This document shows positions 32,314 to 41,514 of a DNA stretch of 64,000 nucleotides, piece by piece. The notes under the pieces are model-generated. The model was given only the letters and a program-made list of their open reading frames with translations, was not told where the DNA came from and ran no database searches. Source of the stretch: an actinobacterium SCGC AAA278-O22 (lineage in GTDB: Bacteria > Actinomycetota > Actinomycetes > Nanopelagicales > Nanopelagicaceae); NCBI GenBank assembly GCA_000372185.1, contig AQUA01000001.1, positions 1-64,000 on the forward strand. Direction: 5' to 3'. The position numbers and the translations under genes were made by a program. Each line of letters begins with the position of its first letter. Position 1 is the first letter of the stretch.

Positions 32314-33660
32314 TTACAGAGTTGCAAAACCTTCTGCAAGTACGCCAAGCGCATCCTTGAGAAGCTCATCTGAAATCACGAGCGGAGGTAAGAAACGGAT
32401 GACGTTTCCATATGTTCCCGCTGTAAGAATCAATACGCCCTTGCTCTGGCAGTACTTAATAACCTTTGCCATCGCTTCTGGATTTGGATTCTTAGTTCCT
32501 TCGTGAACCAATTCAATCGCAACCATGGCACCGCGACCACGAACTTCACCGATGATTGGATATTTCGCTTTCAAGGCGTTCAGCGAATCGACAAGAATTG
32601 TGCCGATATGAGCTGCGCGGTCAACAAGCTTCTCTTCTTCAATTGTTTGGATGACAGCCAGGGCTGCAGCGCAGACAACTGGGTTTCCGCCGTAGGTTCC
32701 GCCCAATCCTCCGACATGTGATGAATCCATAATTTCGGCGCGAGCCGTCACTGCTGCAAGTGGCATACCACCAGCAATTCCCTTGGCAGAGATGATCATG
32801 TCTGGCTCCATATTTTCATGCTCGACAGCAAACATCTTGCCTGTGCGAGCAAAGCCCGACTGCACCTCATCAGCGATAAATACGATTTTATTTTCAGTAG
32901 CAAATTTCTGAAGTCCTGGCATAAATCCAACTGGTGGAACGATAAATCCACCTTCGCCAATAACTGGTTCGATCAAAATTGCTGCAACATTATGTGCACC
33001 AATCTCTTTCTCAATCTTATGAATCACCATATCCAGCGCATCTTCTGCAATGGTGTCAGGGTTTCCAATCCAGCGGAATGAATAAGGCATTGGCATGCGA
33101 TAGATCTCGTTGGCAAATGGTCCAAAACCTTCCTTATATGGAATGTTCTTAGCGGTGAGCGCCATCGTTAAGTTTGTGCGACCGTGATACGCATGTTCAA
33201 AGACAACTACAGCGGGGCGCTTTGTGTAATGGCGTGCAATCTTGATGGCATTTTCTACTGCTTCTGCACCTGAATTTTGCAAGATTGACTTCTTCTTAAA
33301 CTTGCCGGGTGTAAGGCGATTAAGCGCTTCGCATACTTCGATATAACCCATGTAAGGAACTGTGGTGAAGTTGGTATGGGTGAAGTTTGCAACAGCTTCT
33401 TGCACTGCCTTAATGACGCGCGGCGCTGCATTTCCCACGTTGACAACACCGATTCCTGCACCAAGGTCAATGATTCGGTTGCCGTCGATATCTTCAATAA
33501 TCGCATCATGTGCACGGTTAACAATCACCGGCATCGCAGTTCCTAGTCCCCCAGATACAGCCTCTTTACGTCGCTGCATTGCAGCAGTTGAAAGCGGCCC
33601 TGGAATATCAGTGGCCAAGTGGCGTGATTGCGGGAGGCGATCCTGTGATGTCATGGCCAA
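32314..33660 (-). CDS. gabT: 4-aminobutyrate aminotransferase (class III aminotransferase)
   Basis: NSGAEAVENAIKIARHYTKRPAVVVFEHAYHGRTNLTMALTAK; FIADEVQSGFARTGKMFAVEH. Confidence 0.92.
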   Translation of the reverse strand: MAMTSQDRLPQSRHLATDIPGPLSTAAMQRRKEAVSGGLGTAMPVIVNRAHDAIIEDIDGNRIIDLGAGIGVVNVGNAAPRVIKAVQEAVANFTHTNFTTVPYMGYIEVCEALNRLTPGKFKKKSILQNSGAEAVENAIKIARHYTKRPAVVVFEHAYHGRTNLTMALTAKNIPYKEGFGPFANEIYRMPMPYSFRWIGNPDTIAEDALDMVIHKIEKEIGAHNVAAILIEPVIGEGGFIVPPVGFMPGLQKFATENKIVFIADEVQSGFARTGKMFAVEHENMEPDMIISAKGIAGGMPLAAVTARAEIMDSSHVGGLGGTYGGNPVVCAAALAVIQTIEEEKLVDRAAHIGTILVDSLNALKAKYPIIGEVRGRGAMVAIELVHEGTKNPNPEAMAKVIKYCQSKGVLILTAGTYGNVIRFLPPLVISDELLKDALGVLAEGFATL

Positions 33661-33724
33661 AGTCTAAGGCCCTTGTATTGCTGACAGAGCCCTTGTACTC
33701 CTTGGTACAAGTTAGGCTTGCCAC

Positions 33725-35161
33725 ATGAGCAACCTCAGAGAGAGCGCACCACTTCTCGATGCATATCTCTCTTACTTTGAGAAAGCTCGCACGCCTTTCA
33801 CAATCCCAGGCCACAAGCAGAAGACGAGCGCACTCGACGCTGGATTAGGCGCAGTCGTTGATGCTGATACTCCGCTCTACGGTGGTCTTGATGAAATTAA
33901 ATTAACCAACCAAACGTTAAAGCAGGCTGAGAACCTTGCAGCATCACTATGGGGCGCTGATTTTGCGCGCTTCTCAACCGGTGGATCAACTCATGCCAAC
34001 CAGGCAGTCATCTTTGCTCTCGGAAAACCTGGTGACAAGGTTGCAGTTTCTCGTACTGCGCACAGATCGGTATTAAGTGCGCTCGTGCTTGCTGGACTTG
34101 AACCGATCTGGATGTCACCTGAAATCGATGCACCAACTGGAGTGCCTATAGGAATTGGAATTTCCGAACTCAAGCGCGCGCTGTCGGAAAAGCCGATTGC
34201 AGTACTTCTTACTGAACCCGGATATCTCGGAACTATTTCAGATCTGCCAACTCTGATTGAAGCTGCACATACAGTTAAAGTTCCGGTTATTCTCGATGCA
34301 GCATGGGGAGGCCATTTTGGTTTTCACTCCAGCCTTCCGCCACATGCTTTTCAAGTGGGTGCAGATGCACTTATTACAAGCACACATAAGGCTCTTCCTG
34401 GCTACAGCGCATCAGCGCTTCTACTTGCGCGAACCCAATTACTCAGTGCCGAACGACTCGAACAAAGCTTTGAAACAACTCACACCACATCTCCTGCAGG
34501 AGCGCCGCTTGCTTCAATCGACGGAGTGCGCGCACTCCTTGAAACTAGAGGCGAAGAACTTATTGGAAAACTTCTCGACAATATTCATCGCTTTAAAGAG
34601 ATGGTGCAGGCAGAGTTTGCGCTTCCGATCTTTCTCTACCCATCAGATTTTCCTGCAGGGCGTTTTGATCCATCCAAAATTGTCCTTCGCGTGCAGCAAT
34701 TAGGTGCATCAGGAGTCGATATTGAGCTCGATCTGCAAGCGAAAGGTATCCGCGTTGAAATGGCAGATCGCGACACCATCGTTTTTCTTGCAACTATTGC
34801 AGATACTCAAGCCGATTTTGATTACTTGGCAGATGCGCTTATTCCGATTTTGAAAAAGCGCCAGGAACAGCGCCGTGAAAGCGCCACTGCTCTGAGTTGG
34901 TCTGTCGTACCTCAAAGAGCAACATCGATGCGCGATGCCTACTTTGCTGAGACAGAATTAATTCCGGCCTCCCTCGCTATTGGCCGAATCTCTGCTGATC
35001 TGATTGCGCCATATCCACCAGGAGTTGCTGTTGTTGCTCCAGGTGAAGTCCTTACAAAAGAAATTGTTGAAGGCCTCAGCGCATCTCGTGCCGCTGGAGT
35101 TCGAATTGCTTACGCAACTGATTTAACACTTTCTAACTATCGCGTCGTTATTCGCTCGTAA
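33725..35161 (+). CDS. Orn/Lys/Arg decarboxylase family PLP enzyme
   Basis: FTIPGHKQKTSALDAG; FSTGGSTHANQAVIFAL; ALITSTHKALPGYSASALL. Confidence 0.88.
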   Translation: MSNLRESAPLLDAYLSYFEKARTPFTIPGHKQKTSALDAGLGAVVDADTPLYGGLDEIKLTNQTLKQAENLAASLWGADFARFSTGGSTHANQAVIFALGKPGDKVAVSRTAHRSVLSALVLAGLEPIWMSPEIDAPTGVPIGIGISELKRALSEKPIAVLLTEPGYLGTISDLPTLIEAAHTVKVPVILDAAWGGHFGFHSSLPPHAFQVGADALITSTHKALPGYSASALLLARTQLLSAERLEQSFETTHTTSPAGAPLASIDGVRALLETRGEELIGKLLDNIHRFKEMVQAEFALPIFLYPSDFPAGRFDPSKIVLRVQQLGASGVDIELDLQAKGIRVEMADRDTIVFLATIADTQADFDYLADALIPILKKRQEQRRESATALSWSVVPQRATSMRDAYFAETELIPASLAIGRISADLIAPYPPGVAVVAPGEVLTKEIVEGLSASRAAGVRIAYATDLTLSNYRVVIRS

Positions 35162-36320
35162 AGATTCTTGAGCTTGCCGAAATAATGATGGCAAGAACTG
35201 CCGGAACCAACATCGCCCACCTCAAAGTGATTGCATCGGCAAGAAATCCCATCAATGGTGGTCCGACGATAAATCCGAAGTAAGAAATTCCAGAAATCAT
35301 CGCAACTGCTTCGGCTGGGGAAATTGATCCAGCAAATCTCTTATTTGCCATGGAACCTGCTGCGCTAAAGAGAAGTGGGATCACAGCAGATAGCGCAGTT
35401 CCGAAGAGGAACCAGCCAAAGATAACTCCCCCAACTCCTCCAACTAATAGCCCAACAGCAAGGCCAAAGCCGCCAATGAATCCTCCAACTTTGAGTATTC
35501 GATTGGGACCAAATTTGGTAGCAAGTTGATCGCCAAAGAATCTGCCAACCACCATCGTGAACGAAAATGCAACGTAGGGAAGTGTGCTGACAAAGTGTGA
35601 AGCACCAAAAGTTTCCCGTGAAAGTACGCCGCCCCAATCGCCGGCTGAACCTTCACCGATTGATGCAGCTAATCCGAGTAATCCCATAATTAAAATGAGT
35701 GGTGGTTTCTTCTTCTTTGCCGCATTTTCTTCTGAGTATTCATGCCGATCTGAAGTTGCAGGTAGCAATCTCTGAGCTGCCACTATTGCAGCTATACCCA
35801 TTGCGATTGAGACAATGACGAAATGGTGGAAGACGCTGATCTCAGCTTGAGCAAATGCTCCGCCAATAAAGCTGCCCAGAAGTGCTCCGACTGACCAGAA
35901 AGCATGGAAGCGACTCATAAATCGGAGTCCAGATTTTTCTTCCAACGTAACGCCGTGCGTATTCATCGAAACATCTTGTGATGCAATCACTGAGCCGTAA
36001 AAGAAGAGAGCTACTGCAAAGGTTATTGAGGAATTGGCTAAACCAATAAAAGGGGCGACCAGAATCACGCCCACGGAGGCAATCTTGAGAGTGAATGCGC
36101 TGCCAAATCTTGCTGCTGATTTACCCACGGGACCGAGTGCAACTAACACGCCAAGTGACATCAGAAGCAGGCAAATACCAAGAAGAGAATTGGTGAGATG
36201 GAGAGATCTTTTCAGGTCTGGAATTCGTGAAACGAAATTTCCCTGTGTAAAGCCGAGGGTGAGAAATGAGAGCGTCACACCTAAATGAGCACGCTTTATC
36301 TGACTCTCTGAAACATCCAC
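35148..36320 (-). CDS. MFS transporter
   Basis: 390 aa, multi-TM; LGVTLSFLTLGFTQGNFVSRIPDLKRSLHLTNSLLG, a YbjJ-like pattern. Confidence 0.83.
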   Translation of the reverse strand: MDVSESQIKRAHLGVTLSFLTLGFTQGNFVSRIPDLKRSLHLTNSLLGICLLLMSLGVLVALGPVGKSAARFGSAFTLKIASVGVILVAPFIGLANSSITFAVALFFYGSVIASQDVSMNTHGVTLEEKSGLRFMSRFHAFWSVGALLGSFIGGAFAQAEISVFHHFVIVSIAMGIAAIVAAQRLLPATSDRHEYSEENAAKKKKPPLILIMGLLGLAASIGEGSAGDWGGVLSRETFGASHFVSTLPYVAFSFTMVVGRFFGDQLATKFGPNRILKVGGFIGGFGLAVGLLVGGVGGVIFGWFLFGTALSAVIPLLFSAAGSMANKRFAGSISPAEAVAMISGISYFGFIVGPPLMGFLADAITLRWAMLVPAVLAIIISASSRIFTSE

Positions 36321-36333
36321 TACTTGGTAAGTC

Positions 36334-37092
36334 CTAGCGAATTGGTTTGCGATAGATCTTGTGTGAAACAGCCTGCGCCAATGGCTTGATCATCATGGAA
36401 TCAACATTGAAATGATCAGGAAGCATGACCACCCAGCGAATAGCTTCAGCAACATCTTCGGCTACCAATGGTTTTTCGACACCTTCATAAATTTTTGCCG
36501 CAGCATCGACATTGCCCTTGTAGCGAACCTTCGCAAATTCCTCTGTCTTCACCATTCCCGGCGCGATTTCAGAAATGCGAATGGGTTCTCCATTGAGTTC
36601 TAATCTCAAAGTATCTACCAGTGAAGCTTCGCCAAATTTTGCGGCTGCATAACTTCCACCATTTTCGTAAGTGCGGTGTGCTGCAGTTGAGGTGATGAGA
36701 ACGATGTGTCCTTTGCGATGTTCGCGGAACAGTGGTGTGAGCGCCTTCACCATACGGACTGCGCCAACAACATTGATATCAAAAGTTTTCTGCCAAATCG
36801 CGGGGTCTGAATCCATCACTGAATCTGCATCAAAAGCACCGCCCGCGCTATGGACAAGCACTGATGCCTTCGCGTTTCCGAGATGGGCAACAAGTGAATC
36901 CACACTTGCTTGATCAGTCACATCGAGTTCAATAGCCTCAATGTTGGGCGAACTTGCTGCGAGCTCTTTTAGCTTGTCGATACGTCGCGCTGCTGCAATG
37001 ACATGAAATCCGTTATCTGCCAATGCGCGTGCTGTTGCAGCACCGATTCCACTACTTGCTCCAGTAATAACTGCATATTCGCGTGTGCTCAT
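36334..37092 (-). CDS. SDR family oxidoreductase
   Basis: AVITGASSGIGAATARALADNGFHVIAAARR; YAAAKFGEASL. Start MSTREY at 37092 preferred. Confidence 0.9.
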   Translation of the reverse strand: MSTREYAVITGASSGIGAATARALADNGFHVIAAARRIDKLKELAASSPNIEAIELDVTDQASVDSLVAHLGNAKASVLVHSAGGAFDADSVMDSDPAIWQKTFDINVVGAVRMVKALTPLFREHRKGHIVLITSTAAHRTYENGGSYAAAKFGEASLVDTLRLELNGEPIRISEIAPGMVKTEEFAKVRYKGNVDAAAKIYEGVEKPLVAEDVAEAIRWVVMLPDHFNVDSMMIKPLAQAVSHKIYRKPIR

Positions 37093-37127
37093 TAGGTAAG
37101 GGTATATGCGAGGGCTAGGATTTAGCC

Positions 37128-37712
37128 ATGAGCAATCAAGTAGAAACAATTATCAGCGTCCAACTCGAAAATCGCGATAAGAAGACTGTTTTCTGGCGTG
37201 GATTTCTTTCATTCCCAGTAACGATTTTCCTCACTTCATTTGTGCAAGGAATGCATTGGGGCTGGTCAACTGGGCTAGTAGTTGTCCCTACAGTTCTTGC
37301 GCTCGTTGTTCGTGGCGTGTATCCAAGTTATGTATTGACCTTCAACCATTCGCTCATGGAGCTTCAAACCCGAGTAATCGCATACACACTGTTGCTCACA
37401 GATGACTATCCCTCAATCGAGAGAAATCCCAACATCGCAGTACTCCTGCCCGATGTCGGCGGAGGGAAGAAACTCAACCGCGGGCTACCACTGATCAAAT
37501 GGTTCCTCGCAATTCCACTTGTCATCGTAGGTTTGATCTACTCACTTGTTGCGCTCATCGCCACATTCTTCGCTTGGATAATTACCTGGTCATCAGGTAC
37601 CTATCCAAAATGGGCGCTCGATATTGTTCTTGGAACTATCAAGTTTTGGAACCGCGTTTACGGCTATGCAATCATTCTCGTTACCGATGAATACCCTTCA
37701 TTTGCGCTCTAA
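37128..37712 (+). CDS. DUF4389-like membrane protein
   Basis: Multi-TM; LELQTRVIAYTLLLTDDYPS ... FWNRVYGYAIILVTDEYPSF repeated motif. Confidence 0.7.
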   Translation: MSNQVETIISVQLENRDKKTVFWRGFLSFPVTIFLTSFVQGMHWGWSTGLVVVPTVLALVVRGVYPSYVLTFNHSLMELQTRVIAYTLLLTDDYPSIERNPNIAVLLPDVGGGKKLNRGLPLIKWFLAIPLVIVGLIYSLVALIATFFAWIITWSSGTYPKWALDIVLGTIKFWNRVYGYAIILVTDEYPSFAL

Positions 37713-38158
37713 TGTCTACCTTCGTTCGACCTATTCAAGTTAGCGATAAAGCACAATGGCTGGTGCTCTGGCAGGGATATCTCGACTTCTATAAGACATC
37801 TGTCGCTGCAGAACAGACCGAACGTACCTGGACCCGCATCATGGATCCAGATTTCAATATGAAATGTGCAGTTGCAGAACGAGATGGAAAAGTCATCGGA
37901 TTTACAACGTACAACCTTCAAAACTCCACGTGGTCTCCTAATGGCCATTGTTATCTTGAAGATCTCTTTGTAGATCCTGCCGCTCGCGGAACAGGCGCAG
38001 GTCGTGCTCTCATCGATTACGTGAAGGCATTTGCCCTTGAAATGAAGTGCTCGCGCTTGTATTGGAATACTGATGCTGACAATGACACTGCACGCAAGCT
38101 ATACGACACGTACGTACTTGAATCCGGAAAGCGTCAGTATCGAGTTCAACTTCCATAA
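37712..38158 (+). CDS. GNAT family N-acetyltransferase
   Basis: CYLEDLFVDPAARGTGAGRALIDYV; LYWNTDADNDTARKLYD. Confidence 0.9.
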   Translation: MSTFVRPIQVSDKAQWLVLWQGYLDFYKTSVAAEQTERTWTRIMDPDFNMKCAVAERDGKVIGFTTYNLQNSTWSPNGHCYLEDLFVDPAARGTGAGRALIDYVKAFALEMKCSRLYWNTDADNDTARKLYDTYVLESGKRQYRVQLP

Positions 38159-38697
38159 TGTTGAAAAAGTTTGCAATCTGTGTACTTGCTTTAGCTGTGT
38201 TGGCTGGATGCGGCTCAAGTACTAAACAGGTATCAGAAATTACATACTTGCCACCACTCGATTGCAACGAAACCAACGTGTTAGCAGCTCTGCCAACTGA
38301 ACTGACCAATGCCATGTATATACCCACTGAGTGGCAGCCAGCAGAAGGTACAGATCTCAAAGTGATTCTTGATGGTGGTGGGATTGCATGTACATATGGT
38401 GTTCAGCAAGCAGAAATTGGCGCCACCGTTTCTTGGGTAGAAGATAAAGATGGCCTCTTTAATTCACGGATTGCCAATTGGAAGAGCCAAGGTTTTGAAG
38501 AAGTAGCTATTCCTGGAGTCACAGCAGAACGAATCTTTGTCATCTCAGAAAAATCGATGAACGCACGCGAAATTCACAGCTGGAACGCACATGTATTGGT
38601 GCACGGCAATTGGATCGGAGTTTCCGCCTCGTATATCTATAAAAACGATGAGGCCACAAAGCTTGTTAACGCTGCTATTACTTCGCTGCGTTCCTAA
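38158..38697 (+). CDS. Putative lipoprotein
   Basis: Lipobox signal peptide MLKKFAICVLALAVLAGCGSS. Confidence 0.75.
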   Translation: MLKKFAICVLALAVLAGCGSSTKQVSEITYLPPLDCNETNVLAALPTELTNAMYIPTEWQPAEGTDLKVILDGGGIACTYGVQQAEIGATVSWVEDKDGLFNSRIANWKSQGFEEVAIPGVTAERIFVISEKSMNAREIHSWNAHVLVHGNWIGVSASYIYKNDEATKLVNAAITSLRS

Positions 38698-39175
38698 TCA
38701 TTCGCTGATAAAACATTCCAGGCTTTCGTGTGCTCTCTTGTTTTTCGCCCATCTTTGCAAAGCCCAGTTTTTCATATGCAGTAATTGCAATCTGGTTATC
38801 GACCCACACGCCCAATCCCTGCACTAACCAATCGCGTGCTGTCGCTTGTAAATCGACGTATTCAAAGAGCGCGCGAAGTGCGCCATGTTGACGAAATTCA
38901 GGATCCACCCAACAGCTGCCAATCCAACAGGTTGCGCCAAAATCTCCTGATAAATTTTCAATTGTCATCATCGCGATATCTTCATCATTGACAACTGCTA
39001 CAACCGCTACGTACTGACGCGCCTTTTCTCTCCACTGACTTTCAGTAAACAATCGTTCTGACTCTAAATTTCCGCCGAATGCATGTCCGTCGCTTTCAAG
39101 CGCAGCAAGGCGAATATCGCGATATCGAGTCCAGGAATCCTCACCTAACTCTTTAACGGTGATGGCTGGATTCAT
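38678..39175 (-). CDS. GNAT family N-acetyltransferase
   Basis: IGSCWVDPEFRQHGALRALFEYV; AITAYEKLGFAKMGEKQE. Confidence 0.85.
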   Translation of the reverse strand: MNPAITVKELGEDSWTRYRDIRLAALESDGHAFGGNLESERLFTESQWREKARQYVAVVAVVNDEDIAMMTIENLSGDFGATCWIGSCWVDPEFRQHGALRALFEYVDLQATARDWLVQGLGVWVDNQIAITAYEKLGFAKMGEKQESTRKPGMFYQRMIRNAAK

Positions 39176-39203
39176 GACCGAAATAATAGGCTAAGTAAAT
39201 TGC

Positions 39204-39455
39204 CTACCTCTTAAATAGCTTCTTGGGATTGAGTTTTGCACCATGTTGGCGCACTCGAATCAGCATCGCTTCTGCCCATGCAAATTCAAGGGCAAGAACT
39301 ACAAGCCCCAAGATGAGAAGTGGCATCGTAAAAGGACCAGGAAGAATGATGAGCAAAAGTCCAGTCACAATCAGTGTGGAACCAATGACGAGTGCAATCG
39401 TTTTCCGTAACGCAGCTGGAAGAGATCTCCATGCCTTTGCAATCCTATTCTTCAA
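39204..39455 (-). CDS. Small PGPGW-type transmembrane protein
   Basis: 83 aa, two TMs; LLLIILPGPFTMPLLILGLVVLALEFAWA. Confidence 0.65.
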   Translation of the reverse strand: MKNRIAKAWRSLPAALRKTIALVIGSTLIVTGLLLIILPGPFTMPLLILGLVVLALEFAWAEAMLIRVRQHGAKLNPKKLFKR

Positions 39456-40434
39456 TGCTTGTCCCTCCAGTGATGCGACCGGCGTGAGCCCGCGCAGAAG
39501 GATCGGACTTGGTCTTTATCAAACTCGCAATTGTTGAAATCGCCAGAATCGCTCCAATAACTAAGAGTCCAACATTTGTAGGAATTTTAGGAATTGAATG
39601 GAACTGTTCGTGGAAATAAGTAATAACCAGCTTGGCGCCGATGAAAATCAAGATAAACGATAGGCCAAGAGAAAGGTAGACAAGTCGGTCGAGTAGGCCC
39701 TTCACGAGGAAGTAGAGGGCGCGAAGTCCAAGCAAAGCAAATGCATTTGCGGCAAATACGAGGAAGGTCTCTGAAGTAACGCCGAATGTTGCAGGAATGG
39801 AATCCAGCGCAAATAAGAGATCGGTTGAACCGATTGCAATCATGACCAAGAACATGGGAGTTGCATAGCGTTTTCTATCACGGCGAATAAACATCTTGGA
39901 ACCGTGGAATTCATTGACCATAGTCAGACGCTTTCGAATGCGACGCACGATGACGTTGTCGCCAGGTTCAGGATCTTCATCCCAGTGCTTGAAAAGCCCG
40001 ATACCTGTCCAGATCAGAATTGCTCCGAAGATAACGAAGGTGAATGAAAAGGCAGCGAGCGCTGCAGCGCCAACCGAGATGAAAATTCCACGAAGAACGA
40101 GAGCCAACGCGACTCCAATAAGGAGTACGCGTTGGTGATAGATGCTTGGTACAGCAAATTGAGCGAGGATGATGACAAAGACAAAGAGGTTATCTACTGA
40201 GAGAGATTTCTCTACGAGATAGGCTGCAAAGAATTGGGTTCCCATATCTGAGCCAAATCGTTGGTAGACCCACACACCAAAAATGACTGCTATACCAATA
40301 TAAAAAATCGACCAACTTGCAGCTTCTTTAAACTTTACTTCGTGGGGTTTTGAACTGACCGTAAACAAATCGATAAGTAATAGAAGTGCAATAAGCCCGA
40401 TTGTTACGGACCACACTGTGATTGATACGCTCAT
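39445..40434 (-). CDS. TerC family membrane protein
   Basis: LVEKSLSVDNLFVFVIILAQFAVP; STDLLFALDSIPATFGVT. Confidence 0.93.
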   Translation of the reverse strand: MSVSITVWSVTIGLIALLLLIDLFTVSSKPHEVKFKEAASWSIFYIGIAVIFGVWVYQRFGSDMGTQFFAAYLVEKSLSVDNLFVFVIILAQFAVPSIYHQRVLLIGVALALVLRGIFISVGAAALAAFSFTFVIFGAILIWTGIGLFKHWDEDPEPGDNVIVRRIRKRLTMVNEFHGSKMFIRRDRKRYATPMFLVMIAIGSTDLLFALDSIPATFGVTSETFLVFAANAFALLGLRALYFLVKGLLDRLVYLSLGLSFILIFIGAKLVITYFHEQFHSIPKIPTNVGLLVIGAILAISTIASLIKTKSDPSARAHAGRITGGTSIEE

Positions 40435-40451
40435 ATATTTCTCTCCCTGAC

Positions 40452-40562
40452 TCGCGTGGCTATGACGTGGTCAAGGTCTTCCTAACCGAATTTCTCGGCC
40501 AGCGCCCCGGGTTTTTACACCGTAATGACGAGGTAGCTGTATCTAGGTACTCCCCTTAATTG
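40452..40562 (-). promoter_or_regulatory. yybP-ykoY manganese riboswitch upstream of terC
   Basis: Minus strand reads AAGGGGAGUACCUAGAUACAGCUACC...CCCGGGGCGCUGGCCGAGAAAUUCGGUUAGGAAGACCUUGACC. GGGGAGUA and the GCUGGCCGAGA...GACCUUG core match the family. Confidence 0.82.
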
Positions 40563-40657
40563 GTGCCTATCGTAAACAGTCCTTGATAAAACTGCAATTT
40601 ATACTCGACCTGAAGAGAAATCTTCGAATGTTATGAAATTCCCTCGGCTACGATGAC

Positions 40658-41401
40658 TTGATGTCTCACTTAGTTTTGCTAGAGATGATGGGCGTCGGAC
40701 TCTTGGTTGGGCTGGCGAAAACCTCAATCGGGGGGCTTGGACTTCTGTGCGCCGCACTTCTCACACAAATTCTTCCTGCCAAAGAATCCACGGGTGTATT
40801 GCTCATCTTATTAATAATTGGCGACCTATTTGCTATTACAGCGTATAGAAAATATGTTGATTGGAAATTTCTCAGAACACTATTCATGCCAGTATTTGTA
40901 GGCTTAGTTTTTGGTGCGATTTTTCTTTCTCAATCTACTGATGAATCTTTAAAGAAGTTCATCGGGTGGGTAGTTGTGATATTGGTGATTCTCTATCCAT
41001 TAAGTCAGTATTGGCAGAAAAAAAATTCAGATCTGAACTCTCGATTTCCCCGGTTTCTTCGCCTGACTCTCGGGTCGACAGCTGGATTCATGAGCATGGT
41101 TGCCAATTCTGGTGGTACACCAATGAGTATCTATTTATTTCTTCGTCGCGAATCAGTAATGAACTTCTTAGCAAATTCGGCTTGGTTTTTCTTTATTGTT
41201 AACTTGATAAAGCTCCCCTTCACTATAGGTCTGGGAATTCTTGAGGTAACTTCATTTAAGTTTATTTTGCCTGCAATACCAGCGATAGCTGTAGGAGCAC
41301 TTATTGGAAAGAAAATCGTTTCACAAATCAATCAGAAAATATTTCAAAATTTGACTCTTATTTCAGCAGGTCTCGTAGGAATAAAATTGATACTCTCTTG
41401 A
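40658..41401 (+). CDS. TSUP (TauE/SafE) family permease
   Basis: KTSIGGLGLLCAALLTQILPAKESTGVLLILLIIGDLFAI; SMVANSGGTPMSIYLFLRR. Confidence 0.87.
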   Translation: MMSHLVLLEMMGVGLLVGLAKTSIGGLGLLCAALLTQILPAKESTGVLLILLIIGDLFAITAYRKYVDWKFLRTLFMPVFVGLVFGAIFLSQSTDESLKKFIGWVVVILVILYPLSQYWQKKNSDLNSRFPRFLRLTLGSTAGFMSMVANSGGTPMSIYLFLRRESVMNFLANSAWFFFIVNLIKLPFTIGLGILEVTSFKFILPAIPAIAVGALIGKKIVSQINQKIFQNLTLISAGLVGIKLILS

Positions 41402-41514
41402 TGAAAGCCCGTGTAAGCCCCTAACTATCGCTTACATGTAATCTACTTAAACTGTCCAATGTGAAAATTCCATATTTAGCTCTAGAATCTCTCATCATCT
41501 ACCAGGGGGAATAA

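Noticed and set aside
34257-34703. 148-aa plus-strand ORF
   Set aside because: Out-of-frame ORF inside the Orn/Lys/Arg decarboxylase gene.
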